Shown: positions 10,745 through 22,586, numbered from the stretch's first letter. The stretch is DNA of 64,000 nt from Myotis daubentonii (GCF_963259705.1 NC_081846.1:88114641-88178640); one strand, 5' to 3'. Program-made: numbers and translations. The notes: generated by a model not told the origin, from the letters alone.

Positions 10745-13370
10745 GAAAGAAAGCAGGGCCTTATCTCCATCCACATACTCTTGGTCAATGGGAACCGGCC
10801 ACTGCCCCATGAGGGGGGCCTAATCCCCCTCTTTGATCTGAGCTGGCCTTGGTGACCTGCTGGCCATGATTGCTGAGTCTCTGTGACTTCCAGGGCTAGT
10901 TTCAGAAATGGCCATGCAGCCCTGGTTCTGTTGAGAAGCTCAGTCTCTCTCTTGAGCCACTTCTGGAAATGCAGCCTTTGTGCTTGGAGGTCCCACGCCA
11001 CGTGGGCACTTTAGTGGGAAGTCCCAGGAGAGTTCACACTTACAGTAGTCTCAGCCCAGATGCCAACATTCGAGTGAGAAAGTCTCGATGACTGACTGGC
11101 CGCTTGAGTGTTCCCATTAAGGCTCCTGCAGCAGAGAAAGCCACCCCCTGGCCTGTGCCCTTTCATGCAGCACAAGGTGCTGGGAACACAGGTCTGCGGA
11201 GATGACAACACACAGACTTGATCACCAACAGGGAAGGGCTCAGCCCTGTGGCCCAGCGGTGCATGCAGTTGAGGGCGTTGGTAATTGGAATTGGAGGGCT
11301 CAATCAGGGCAGGAAGCCAAGTGGTGGCCACCTGCTCCTCCTGGTGAGTCCCCACTCCTGGGAACTGGAGTGAGGGGCAGTTTTGGGTCTCTGAGTGGAC
11401 TCTGACTACTCAAACCCCATCAACCGCACAGAGGGTCACAGTCCTAGGCCCCCAGGTGAGTGGACGCTGCAGCGGCTGCCATCCAACTCCCCCATTCAAG
11501 AAGCAATGGACACGGGGCAACCAGAGGCAGACTGGATTCACTCGGACTCTCCTCATGGAAGTGAGGCCGTGTGGAACAAGTGTGCATGCGGTCCTCGCTG
11601 AGCTGGCTGTGGGTTCGAGATCTTCCTCTGACATTTCTTTGCTGTGTGATCTCAGGCCAGTTTCTTTATGTCTCCGAACTTCAGGGTCCCATCTTTAAAA
11701 CAGGAATAGAGTTCTGTCTCCTGGGGGTTTTGTGAAAATGTGTGTCAAGTTCTTATCAAGTCTTCTTAATTCCTTTTCCTTCAGTTTGGAAGGACCTGGA
11801 AGCACCGAATCCAGTTGCTAAATAATGATTGCCAAACATTTTGAGGCGCCTACAGAGTATGGGCACCTTCAGACAGACACAGTCAATGAGGTTCTTGCTG
11901 CTGGGGGACCAGGCTATGGCTCCTAAATGAGCCCTTAGCCATATCAGAAAATATGAGGCATCAGACATGGTGCTTTTGGGCTTCCTCCTGCTGGGAGCTG
12001 TGCTGGCACCTGGGAACACACAGACATACACACACATATGTGTACACACAGCAGGGGCTAGGATGTGCTGCTTACCTAATAGCTGACTGCTAGTGGCATC
12101 TGCATCTGGGAAACAGTCATCTAGGCCCACGAGCCAGCAGGACGCCGGAAATCAGCTCCCCTGGACCAGAGCCAATGGCCATTTGTTTAGCCCTAAATGT
12201 GGATGGTGGGGCTGCTGTGGGTGGGGTGCTGGCGAGGACTTCTCTGGTGACTAAGGGGAGGCCTCATCACAGAGGAGAAGCCCAAGCACCTGTTTGCTGG
12301 GTGGGCTTTCCCAGCCTCCTCCTGTGTCCTGTGCAAACTGGGCCTTCTCACATGTCTATGAAACATCATTCATTGTCTGCCTGCCTGCGCCTGCCAAGGG
12401 CCGTGCTAGAGCCCTGCAGAGGTGATGGGTGAAGAGGCTTCCACCAGGCTTGGGAGGAGGTGGGCCATCGTTTCCTCAGGGCTTCTTACTGTGCTGAGGA
12501 GGTAAACGGTAGATAGCAGTGGATGTGGGCCCTGGAGTTCAGGCTCCAGGATTGAGTGTCTGCTTAGTGGGACCGACTGTTGTGGTTCGGTCAGCATTGT
12601 TGGCTCAGCAGCCAGTATGACAGTCTGCAAGGGGTTTGCCGAGGGTCTGCCTCTCTCACCCAGTGCTGGGCTGTGCTGCCAGACGCCTGCCAGGCCCTGC
12701 TCCTCGCTCCCATGCTATTGGTCACCCCCTCCCTCCTGCTCTTCATCCTCCCTATCCAAGTTGCAACCGGGATCTCAGAGCCTCGGGGTTTGTTTTCTGG
12801 TGTGACGTCCCCACAAGCCCTGAGTGTCTCCATGGAGGGGACAGTGAAAAAAATATGCTTCCCTCACATCTCACATGCACGAGTGTGTGTCCTTTCTACT
12901 CAGGGTATTTGACATCCTTGCCATGGAAGCAGGGGCCTTGTGCCCTAAATTTTAAGTTACAAGGAGATACAACTATCATTTCAGAACCTGCAATGAGCCA
13001 GGTGACTTATGCACATGATCACATTTTAGCTTTACAGAAATTACATCAGTCCAGGTAGGCAAGGTTAGGCCCGGCCCTGCCCTGCCCTCCCGCCCTCACC
13101 TTTCAAGTGGCCAAGAAAATAGACTTGTTTGTCCTTTATGTTACTTTTCCATATGCACTGGCTGGGAGTCTGCTGATCACAGCCAATCAGAGATCTAGGC
13201 AGATAGAACAGTCCTCCTCTTGAACCTTGTGGGCCACTGGGCCAAAGGAAGGATACAACTAGGAGGGTCTGACGTGGGCACTTAAGAGCTCTGGTCAGCA
13301 GGCAGTAGACAACACTTCCACTCCTAAGCCATAGGCACATCTAGCCATCTGTCCTCTACCATCAATTCTG
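10745..13370. other. Intergenic, no gene recognised
   Basis: Apart from the MIR fragment near 11.7 kb and a short CA stretch near 12.02 kb I see no structured feature. The many short frames lack splice or homology support. Confidence 0.4.
11640..11740 (+). repeat. MIR SINE fragment
   Basis: Degenerate MIR core: tgtgtgatctcaggccagtt, then ctccgaacttcagggtccca and a 'taaaacaggaatag' block. Confidence 0.5.
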
Positions 13371-13379
13371 TGGTCACCT

Positions 13380-14294
13380 CACAAAGATGTGTCTCCTCAC
13401 AAAGATGTGGTCACAAATATGTTGTCACCTAAAAAATATGTGGTCTCTTCACAAAGATGTGGTCACCTCACAAAGATGTGGCCAAGACACAAAGATGTGG
13501 TCACCTCACAAAGATGTGGTCACAAATATGTGGTCACCTAAAAACTATGTGGTCTCTTCACAAAGATGTGTCTCCTCACAAAGATGTGGTCACAAAGATG
13601 TGTCTCCTCACAAAGATGTGGTCACAAAGATGTGGTCACCTCACAAAGATGTAGCCACCTCACAAAGATGTGGCCACCTCAAAAAGATGTGGTCTCTTCA
13701 CAAAGATGTGGTCACAAAGACGTGGTCACCTCACAACGATGTGGTCACCTCACAAAGACGTGGTCACCTCACAACGATGTGGTCACCTCACAAAGATATG
13801 GTCACCTCACAAAGAAGTGGTCACCTCACAAAGATATGGTCACCTCACAAAGACGTGGTCACCTCACAAAGATGTGGTCACCTCACAACGATGTGGTCAC
13901 CTCACAAAGACGTGGTCACCTCACAAAGATGTGGTCACCTCACAACGATGTGGTCACCTCACAAAGATGTGGTCACCTCACAAAGATGTGGTCACCTCAC
14001 AAAGATGTGGTATCCTCACAAAGATGTGGTCACCTCACAAAGATGTGGTCACCTCACAAAGATGTGGTATCCTCACAAAGATGTGGTCACCTCACAAAGA
14101 TGTGGCCACCTCAAAAAGATGTGGTCTCTTCACAAAGATGTGGTCACCTCACAACGATGTGGTCACCTCACAATGATGTGGTCACCTCAAAAAGATGAGT
14201 CTCCTCACAAAGATATGGTCACCTCACAACGATGTGGTCACCTCACAAAGATGTTGTCATCTTACAAAGATATGGTCACCTCACAAAGATATGG
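13380..14294 (+). repeat. 19-bp minisatellite, left arm
   Basis: Tandem copies of gtcacctcacaaagatgtg (19 bp) with variants (gtctcctc, cacaacgatg, and shortened units lacking the cctcac part). Because 19 is not a multiple of 3 and the unit has no stop in any plus frame, long repetitive open frames of up to 345 codons arise. They are not evidence of a protein. The array continues after 20.9 kb, beyond an inserted ERV. Confidence 0.95.
14289..14294 (+). repeat. ERV target site duplication, left copy (atatgg)
   Basis: 6-bp duplication of the minisatellite target, matching 20896-20901. Six bases is the usual size for class II (betaretrovirus-like) ERVs. Confidence 0.9.
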
Positions 14295-14706
14295 TGTGGG
14301 AAACAGTTTATTGTCTTCACTATCTGATAAACACAGAGAACCCCCTGAAGGCTGGGGGCCTTTGAAGCCCTATCAAAGGTTGGAGCTAAGCGCCACCTCT
14401 GTTTGTCCAGACAGTGGTAGCTGAAACTACTCCCCCATTTATTATTATGTAAATCCTTGCTGATGGGCTAGTCTGCCTGTGGCAGGGGGTCACCTGCCTA
14501 AGGGCTATGCTATGGGTGCATCCCAGAATCAATAAAAGCTTGGTGAGGCCTGAGCACTGGTGGAAGTCCTTCCCCTTGAGTTGGACTTGCCTGCCTGGTC
14601 CCCCAATATTTCCAAATTATCTCTTGTCTTTTCATTTTCATTTGCGTGCGGGTCTGCTTCCAGTTCCTGAACCCTGACCCACGTGGGATGTGGGAAGGAA
14701 ACAACA
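14295..14706 (+). repeat. ERV 5' LTR
   Basis: 412 bp, TG...CA ends (starts tgtgggaaac, ends ggaaacaaca). Poly(A) signal aataaa at 14531-14536. Relative to the 3' LTR it lacks 4 bp just before its end. Confidence 0.92.
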
Positions 14707-14708
14707 TT

Positions 14709-14726
14709 TGGCGCCCCAAACAGGAA
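14709..14726 (+). promoter_or_regulatory. Primer-binding site, tRNA-Lys-like
   Basis: Starts tggcgccccaaacagg two bases after the LTR, resembling the lysine-tRNA primer site of betaretroviruses with small differences. Confidence 0.75.
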
Positions 14727-14759
14727 AACTGGAAGTGAAGGTTTCGCTAGAGCGATAAA

Positions 14760-14890
14760 AGGAAATTTCACCGAGAAAAGATGTGGAAAATTCACCGAAA
14801 AAAAGGTGACAAACAAAGAATTTACTGTAAAGGTAGGAAAATTCACCGTAAAGGTGGGGTCACCGTAAAGGTGGGGGGTTATTTCACCGC
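14760..14890 (+). repeat. Repeated ttcaccg motifs in the ERV leader
   Basis: Several spaced copies of (aa)ttcaccg(t/a)aaaggtg occur in about 130 bp directly downstream of the primer-binding site, where retroviral packaging signals usually lie. Function unknown. Confidence 0.6.
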
Positions 14891-15089
14891 ACACAAACGG
14901 CCACAATCAGCTGCAGTAGTCCGGAGCTGTAGGCGGTGTGGGAACGTTTTCTCTACCAGGCTAACGGGGCAGGATTCGGCTTTAAAAAAGTAGATTCGGC
15001 TTTTAAAATGTAAGAAATTTTATTATAGAATATTGATTTGCATGCTTAAGGAGTTAAAGTTTCAGAAGGTAATCTCTTACAGTTTTTGC

Positions 15090-15395
15090 ATGTTATTATA
15101 GAACATAACCCTTGCTTTCTTGAAAAAGGGTACATTAGATCTTAAAAGTTTGCCAAAAAGTTAGTCAGAACTTGAAAAAAGTCAGCAGCAGGAAAAAATT
15201 GCCTCCAAAAATTGTTTCCCCTTGTGGAAAACGGTATTTCATTTGCTAGAGGCTTTAGGAGAGGCCAAGGAGGATACATCTCCTCCCCTTGCACCCTCTG
15301 CTCCTAAAGAGGAGCAGAAAGAAAAGAAAAAATGGGAGGAATGGCCTTTATGGCCCCCTCCATGTCCTAATCTTGAAATGTTTAATTCTCCGTGA
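15090..15395 (+). pseudogene. Broken gag (matrix-like) relic of the ERV
   Basis: One plus-strand frame across this stretch resembles the matrix part of betaretroviral Gag followed by a proline-rich segment, but it is crossed by stop codons and has no usable start. No capsid, nucleocapsid or polymerase follows. Resemblance is by eye only. Confidence 0.35.
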
Positions 15396-16099
15396 ATAGA
15401 ATCACCTGTGCAAAAACGCCAAATTATAAAGAAATTGGAATATTAAAAGGTACTCTTTTAAATCAGGCTGAATAAAGAGTGCCATGGTCACCTCAGTGTG
15501 GTTTCTTGTTCAAATTAATATCTTAATTTGTGTTTGGAATCTAAAATCTGTAATAAGAAATGAAATCCTGCAGCTGAATTCCCCTCTGGTGTGGAGAGAT
15601 TCAAAGGTGGCAAGAGAGGGCAGAGTTGTAAGCTCTCCTACAATGAGATTACTTAATGTTTTATTTAAAAATTACCAAGAACATCTTATGACAACCAAAC
15701 TTTGGCTAAGATTACCTTGGGTGCTAGCCATGACTTTAGAAAGCGAAATAGGAAAAAATTTAAAATGTCTTTTTCTATTAAGCATGACTTTGGGAAAAAT
15801 ACACCATCTGAGCCATTTGCTGAAACTTCCCCAAAAGCAGGATGTGGGGGAAGGGAAGAAGGAGCACGTGGCGATCCAATATTGACGTCCCCTCCCCAGT
15901 ACTCTAATTTAAAGTCCTTCTTGTAATTGAAAAGTTTTACAAAATTCATAAATGCATCCGGGATTTGTGTGCACATGTAAAGGGAAAAGGCCAGTTTAAA
16001 AACGAGTGTGACCTTTTGCTGTGTACAGAATAAAAACCCGAGACTGTTTTGGCCTTAAAAATGGCAGCGATGAACCTGAGAAAGAAATACAGGCTGGTT

Positions 16100-16900
16100 T
16101 CCCAAAGCGATTTAAAGTAGCTCTTTTGAAATTTCCCGCCCTGAGGCAAGTACCACCAGGAAGTTGATAGTCAAGTTTACATGTGAATAGCTATGGGTTT
16201 GCTTCTTGACTTCCCCAGCAGGAAAATTGTGACCATTTTGAAATTTAGAAGCTATGCCAGGCTTATTGGCTGGAAACTTAAAACTTTTAAGTTCAAATCA
16301 TCTAAAAGGATTGAGATTTATAATACTGAAATGTTGATCTGAGTATGCCTAGTATGAAGTCTAGATGATAGAAGTTAATCTAGTAATTGAAAATGCCTTA
16401 TATTTTATTTGAAATGTATCCTTAAATGTAAAAGTATTGATTTGAAAAATGCTAAGTATTTAATTTGCTACCTAAGATTTAAAGCTCTGAAAGTTTAAGG
16501 TTCTTTTTTTGCCATTAAAAAGTTTAAAGCTACACCCTTTTTTAATGGAGGGAGGGGTAGACACGCCCTTCCCCTAGCATGCAGGTAATCCAATTCCCGC
16601 CAGCAGCCATCTTTAGGAATGTTAATTTGCATTTCAATGGCTATACCTTTTGCTAGCCAACCTTCCCAGAAAAGGTCAAGTGGCCAAAAAGTGGCTCCTT
16701 TGAAATCAGCTTTCCGCCAGTAGTCATTTTTTAATACCTACAAGTTTGCTCCTCAGTTTCCCCAGGCAGAAAATCATGGTTTAAAGTTAATTACTAGATT
16801 TTAAAATTTATTCTTAAAAATATAAAAGTGTAGTTAATCAAAGAACTGCTAATATTTGACTTGTAAGCTCTGAAAGTTTAAAGTGCAAATTGAATTGGGA
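16100..16900 (+). repeat. Diverged tandem duplication inside the ERV
   Basis: Blocks recur at offsets of roughly 390-570 bp: tagctcttttgaaat (about 16118) with tggctcctttgaaat (about 16693); ttgacttccccagcagg (about 16207) with tcagtttccccaggcag (about 16753); and agctctgaaagtttaa at about 16482 and 16866. The AT-rich interior appears partly built by internal duplication. Confidence 0.5.
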
Positions 16901-17254
16901 GAAATTAATTAAATATCTACTGTATAACTTGTTTTTGAAAAAATAAAATGTGTTTTCTCTTAAATGATTAGGAATTCAAAATTGTTACTTCTTGGTCTGA
17001 TTTAAAAAAGAGGATTAATTTTATGATCTCAACTGAAAATTTTTTAATACAAAAACCAGTTTAAATTTGATTGATATTCTTTAAGATAATTATAAAAGGT
17101 ATAAACAGCTAATGAGATTTCTGTTTGTCTGCAATATAATGTTGGTCATCTATCTTTTAGGGGTTTTGGTTTGCTCTTCCCTTGTTTATTGTGAGAATAA
17201 GGAAATCATCTTTTCTGTCAGAGAACAGTGTAGACAGCCACAATGTTGGGCTGC

Positions 17255-17320
17255 GTGACTTGGCAGCCGCCATGTTGGCCGCATGGCTTACCACGCCCCT
17301 GGGGGCCGCCATCTTGGAAC
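17255..17320 (+). promoter_or_regulatory. Clustered YY1-like motifs in the ERV
   Basis: gccgccatgttgg and gccgccatcttgg occur 40 bp apart, both fitting the YY1 core (gccgccatnttg). An adjacent ccaatca box lies at about 17347. Motif matches only. Confidence 0.4.
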
Positions 17321-17406
17321 AGCAAAGGCCCCTCCCTCTGATTTAGCCAATCACAAAAGGAATGTCTGCTCACTGAGGCAGGCTGGGATTTCAGGGGTGG
17401 AGTTTT

Positions 17407-17635
17407 TTTTTTTTTTTTTTAAATATATTTTATTGATTTTTTTACAGAGAGGAAGGGAGAGAGATAGAGAGTCAGAAACATTGATGAGAGAGAAACATCC
17501 ATCAGCCGCCTCCTGCACATCCCCCACTGGGGATGTGCCCGCAACCCAGGTACATGCCCTTGACCGGAATCGAACCTGGGACCCTTCAGTCCGCAGGCCA
17601 ACGCTCTATCCACTGAGCCAAACCGGTTTTGGCAG
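17407..17635 (-). repeat. VES SINE nested in the ERV
   Basis: Poly(T), then the VES body and a reversed tRNA head (gaatcgaacctgggac; cactgagccaaaccgg). Perfect 13-bp duplication ggggtggagtttt at 17394-17406 and 17636-17648, so it inserted after the ERV. Confidence 0.95.
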
Positions 17636-20461
17636 GGGGTGGAGTTTTAAGGCAGAGTTTTACTGCGGAAATGCGGATGGGGCAGAAAGTGTGCTTGCCT
17701 CTTGGATTTATTTAATACTATTTTTAAGAAGATATTTTTTAATGCTTAATAAATTAGCAACCATGGTCTTAATATAATTTCAGTGGTATGATAGACCAAT
17801 GTTTTGAGCAGTTGGCTTTATAAGGGCCGACAATAGAGCTCGTATTTCTTAAAAAGCTTGTAGATAGAGACATTTTTAAAAGATATCTTAAATTCTCAGT
17901 AGAACCATAGTTATACATATATCATAAACAAATTAAGAGTAATTGATTCCATGGTCAAGACTAGATCCCATTATGTTGAGAACTGTTTTTAAGTGTTGAA
18001 AATGTTTTAATTAGATATGTATTTGACAGTTTTTCCTGAGTACAATATTTCAAAATATAATATGCTTGGTTGCATAAGGAATTTCTGCCAAATAAAAGAA
18101 AAAATTGACTTATTAGTAGCAATGTCTTTATTTAAACTAATAAAAGCACCATGCTGCTGCATTTTAAATTAGGCTGGAGGTGAGGCAGCATTTGCACCTC
18201 GTGTATCAGACATAAAACTTCACTAAATTTACTAATCTTTGTAAGCAATTGAATCCTAGTAAAGTAAAATTCTTCTAAAAAGTTACTGAAGGCTTCCCAT
18301 GATCCCTCTGTATATGCAAATAAGCCAAAAGGGAATGCTGTTTAAAAATATTATTTTAAATTTAATAAAAAGGAGAAATTTTAATATTTTGAAATATCTT
18401 CCACTAATATTTACAGGACAATCTAATGATTTGCTGTTAAAATACCAAATCTGAAAATAAGTACAGTCACCATAAATGTGTAATGACTTTGACTTGAAAT
18501 TCATGGCCTTGTGGCACTATCAGTCAAGATCCAAGAAGTAACCCTATAAGTTACTTGGTGTAAAAAAGAAAGATTTTTCTTTTTTCAGTTAAAGTTCTCC
18601 AAGTGTAATCCAGCAGGAGGAAGACAAACCAGACAACCAACAGCCCAGAGACCACCCAGGGCATGGTAAAGTGAAGTATGGTGACAATTAATTCAGGTAA
18701 AAACTATAAGTTTCATATGTCTTAGAAGGCACATTTTTCCTTTTCCTTTTTTTTGAAAACTAGGTTCTTTATTCCAAACCTTGAGACAGCCAGTTTAAAA
18801 TTAAGTTGTCATGACCTAGAGCAAAGAATATTCTTACATGGTATTATTCTACAAGTTTCATTAATAATTTTTGATGCTTTACAACAGTATATTGTGCATT
18901 TATCCCAAACATACTTATAAATTAATTCTTTGAATGTTTTAAGGACATGAAAGGATTTATTCCCTTCTACTGCGTGGAGGGCCCCCTGGGAAGGCACTTG
19001 AGCATACTGTATTGACCTCTCTTGCCCTTTTTGCCAAGAGGGTCCCTCTTCTCACAATCCAATTGCCTACAGCTGTTACCTGAGTTCTCTGTTCAAGCTG
19101 AGATCATGGTGGCTGGTACCATGGATCTGTCTCTTGCCCAATGGCGTAAGCTGGGCCCACTCTGGAGAAGAAAACTTGGTTCCCCATGATCTATGCCAGG
19201 GCCTCAGCAGCAGGCGAGGGGATCCAGAGGCAGTTGCTGGGCGTGGAGGCCACAAGGGCATAGGCTACCAAGGAGACAGAACTGAACCTCACATCACCCT
19301 ACTTGGCCCAGAGGATGGCTGGTAGTCAATGACGGGTAAGACCCCCCCCCCTCAGGGAGGGGCGACCTAAGACAGGCACAGCCGGGGGCCAGTAGGAAAA
19401 AACTTGGGGTTCAACAGAGGTGGAGCACAGATCTTCACCCCCCCAATAGTGCAGGGGCTTGAACACTCGCCCCTTTTGAGGGAGGTCTCCTGCCCTCATG
19501 GCTGCTGTGCTTCCCATGCCCAGCCCAGATTGGGAACCAAATAACAAAAGAGACTTGGTCCAGCTGAAATCAGTATCCAGATAAATGGAGGCTTGGCTAA
19601 CAGACCCTATGTCTAAATCTAGTCTAACAACAGGAATGCTCAGGCCTCCTCAAGGATGTAAAATGATCCTTTCCATTAATATTTAGAGTGTAAATTAAGA
19701 TTATTGTTAGAGTATTAAATTTGACAGTAAAATAGTTGTCAAGTTTTCAAATTAATTAAACTTGGCTAATTTGAAATAAGTTATTATTCAAAAAGTATTA
19801 ACCAAAATTTTCATTTTGTGGTAAAATTGCTTAACATGCTATGAACCTAAAGCAGTCATTTTTTGTGCAAAAAATTAAAATTTAAAGTTATCTAGACTGC
19901 ATTATAAATTTTCCAAAAAGCCTTCTAATAATTAAATCAAAAAAGGGGGGATAGTGGAAGAATACCATGTAAGGAAAAATACCCTGTAACTAATTATATC
20001 TAGAAAAAATTTTTTTTCTTCATTTGTAATGCTAACAGCAAGACACCCATAAAAACATATGTGGTATCAAAATAAGCCAAAGGAAAATCATTTGGGCAAA
20101 TATAAAAAGGATTCCCCAAGTAAAATTTCCTTTATTAAGGAGTTCAGAAAACAACTCCAAGACCATGTGGATTCCTGCAACAAGGGATACCAGAGAGAAA
20201 CTGACCAGATTGCTCCAGCCACAAAGACAGGAGAGACAGTTCAGAGATGGAAAACACTGACGACGCTTTTCCATGCTAGCAGTCAGCAGCTGTGCGTAGC
20301 TGCAAGGTGCCCAGGACCAAACCAGAGATGACCGGACCTGCATTTGCCCACCATCCAGAACCAGCATTTCATTGCTGGCATGTACACATGGACTGTTGGA
20401 CATTGAAACTGGGACTTGTTCTTATATGTTTATTTCTGGTCTGCAGATACAAGATTCTTAA

Positions 20462-20480
20462 GGAAAAAATAAGGGGGAGA
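20462..20480 (+). promoter_or_regulatory. Polypurine tract of the ERV
   Basis: ggaaaaaataagggggaga abuts the 3' LTR; the purine run with five G's is the expected plus-strand primer. Confidence 0.85.
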
Positions 20481-20895
20481 TGTGGGAAACAGTTTATTGT
20501 CTTCACTATCTGATAAACATAGAGAACCCCCCGAAGGCTGGGGGCCTTTGAAGCCCTATCAAAGGTTGGAGCTAGGCGCCACCTCTGTTTGTCCAGACAG
20601 TGGTAGCTGAAACTACTCCCCCATTTATTATTATGTAAATCCTTGCTGATGGGCTAGTCTGCCTGTGGCAGGGGGTCACCTGCCTAAGGGCTATGCTATG
20701 GGTGCATCCCAGATCAATAAAAGCTTGGTGAGGCCTGAGCACTGGTGGAAGTCCTTCCCCTTGAGTTGGACTTGCCTGCCTGGTCCCCCAATATTTCCAA
20801 ATTATCTCTTGTCTTTTCATTTTCATTTGCGTGCGGGTCTGCTTCCAGTTCCTGAACCCTGACCCAGGCGGGATGTGGGAAGGAAACACTCAACA
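20481..20895 (+). repeat. ERV 3' LTR
   Basis: 415 bp, near-identical to the 5' LTR, with aataaa at 20716-20721. Ends ...cactcaaca just before the duplicated atatgg. Confidence 0.92.
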
Positions 20896-20901
20896 ATATG
20901 G
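20896..20901 (+). repeat. ERV target site duplication, right copy (atatgg)
   Basis: Matches 14289-14294 and lies in the resuming minisatellite. Confidence 0.9.
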
Positions 20902-22350
20902 TCACCTCAGAAAGATATGGTCACCACACAATGGTGTGGTCTCCTCACAAACATGTGGTCACCTCACAAAGATGTGGTCACCTCACAAAGATGTGGTCAC
21001 CCCACAAAGATGTGGTCATCTCACAAGGATGTGATCACCTCACAAAGATGTGGTCTCCTCACAAACATGTGGTCTCTTTACAAAGATGCTGTCACCTCAC
21101 GAAGATGTGGTCACCTCACAAAGATGTGGTCACCTCACAAAGATGTTGTTACCTCACAAAGATGTGGTCTCCTCACAAAGGTGTGGTCTCCTCACAAAGA
21201 TGTGGTCTCCTCCCAAAGATGTGGTCACCTCACAAAGATGTGGTCACAAAGATGTCACCTCACAAGCACTGGTCACCTCATAAAGTTGTGGTTACCTCAT
21301 AAATATGTGGTCACCTCAGAAAGGTGTGGTCACAAAGATGTGGTCACCTCACAAAGATGTGGTCACCTCACAAAGATGTGGTCACAAAGATGTCACCTCA
21401 CAAGCACTGGTCACCTCATAAAGTTGTGGTTACCTCACAAATATGTGGTCACCTCAGAAAGGTGTGGTCACAAAGATGTGGTCACCTCACAAAGATGTGG
21501 TCACCTCGCAAAGATGTGGTCACCTCACAAAGATGTGTCACCTCACAAAGATATGGTCTCCTCACAAAGATGAGTCTCCTCACAAAGATGTGGTCACCTC
21601 GCAAAGATGTGGTCACCTCACAAAAATGTATCTCTTCACAAAGATGTGGTCACCTCACAAAGATGTATCTCCTCACAAAGATGTGGTCACCTCGCAAGGA
21701 TTTGGTCTCCTCACAAAGATGTGGTCACCTCACAAAGATGTGGTCACCTCACAAAGATGTGGTCTCCTCCCAAAGATGTGGTCACCTCACAAAGATGTGG
21801 TCTCCTCACAAAGATGTGGTCACCTCATAATGATTTTGTCACAAAGGTGTGGTCACCTCACAAAGATGTGGTCACCTCACAAAGATGTGGTCACCTCACA
21901 AAGATGTGTCACCTCACAAAGATATGGTCTCCTCACAAAGATGAGTCTCCTCACAAAGATGTGGTCACCTCGCAAAGATGTGGTCACCTCACAAAAATGT
22001 ATCTCTTCACAAAGATGTGGTCACCTCACAAAGATGTATCTCCTCACAAAGATGTGGTCACCTCGCAAGGATTTGGTCTCCTCACAAAGATGTGGTCACC
22101 TCACAAAGATGTGGTCTCCTCACAAAGATGTGGTCTCCTCACAAAGATGTGGTCACCTCATAATGATTTTGTCACAAAGGTGTGGTCACCTCACAAAGAT
22201 GTGGTGACCTCATCACCTTACACAGATGTGGTTAACTCATAAAGATGTGATCACAAAGGTTTGGTCATAATGATGTGGTCACCTTACAAAAGTGTGGTCA
22301 CCTTACACAGGTGTGGTAACCCTACAAATTTGTCATCTTTCAAAGATGTC
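20896..22350 (+). repeat. 19-bp minisatellite, right arm
   Basis: Continuation of the array at 13.4 kb with the same 19-bp unit and variants (cctcgcaaag, ctcctcaca, caagcactgg). Units degenerate after 22200. A higher-order block of about 370 bp starting near 21531 recurs near 21902. Long open frames here are repeat artefacts. Confidence 0.95.
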
Positions 22351-22586
22351 ACCTTATAAGGGGTCCAGAAAGAGCACTTCTGCTAGGGCCCACCCCCCAC
22401 CAAGAGGAGAGGTGGCAATGCTCGCTGTGCTGTGATGAGGCGAGTGTGTGCCCCGTGGTGGCGTTTGCTGAGTCTCCTGCTGCAGATGGTGAAACAGCAC
22501 ATGAAACCCAGGTCTCTCTGACTCCAAGACCCCAGCTCTGAGTGAATAGTTTCATCTTTCCAGGTGGTTAATATTTATAATCAAGC

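Larger units (their letters stand above)
14295..20895 (+). mobile_element. Class II (ERVK-like) endogenous retrovirus, non-coding interior
   Basis: Paired LTRs (14295-14706 and 20481-20895), a primer-binding site immediately after the first and a polypurine tract immediately before the second, flanked by a 6-bp duplication. I count 5 substitutions and two small gaps between the LTRs (about 1.2 percent), so the insertion is recent on a mammalian scale. The interior is AT-rich with no intact gag, pol or env; only a short gag-like relic is recognisable near 15.1-15.4 kb. A VES SINE sits inside. It is best seen as a non-autonomous or degenerate provirus that would have needed proteins from a related element. 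Confidence 0.9.

Noticed and set aside
13387..14424. 345-codon open frame with 19-residue repeats
   Set aside because: Product of a 19-bp stop-free minisatellite; equivalent long frames exist in the other plus frames.
20059..20331. 90-codon frame near the ERV 3' end as an accessory gene
   Set aside because: No recognised domain, and it sits in a decayed interior. Kept only as part of the ERV.
20875..22242. Several 130-254-codon repetitive frames
   Set aside because: Same minisatellite artefact in the right arm of the array.
13380..22350. CRISPR-like array
   Set aside because: Units are contiguous 19-bp repeats without unique spacers, in a mammalian genome; it is a minisatellite.
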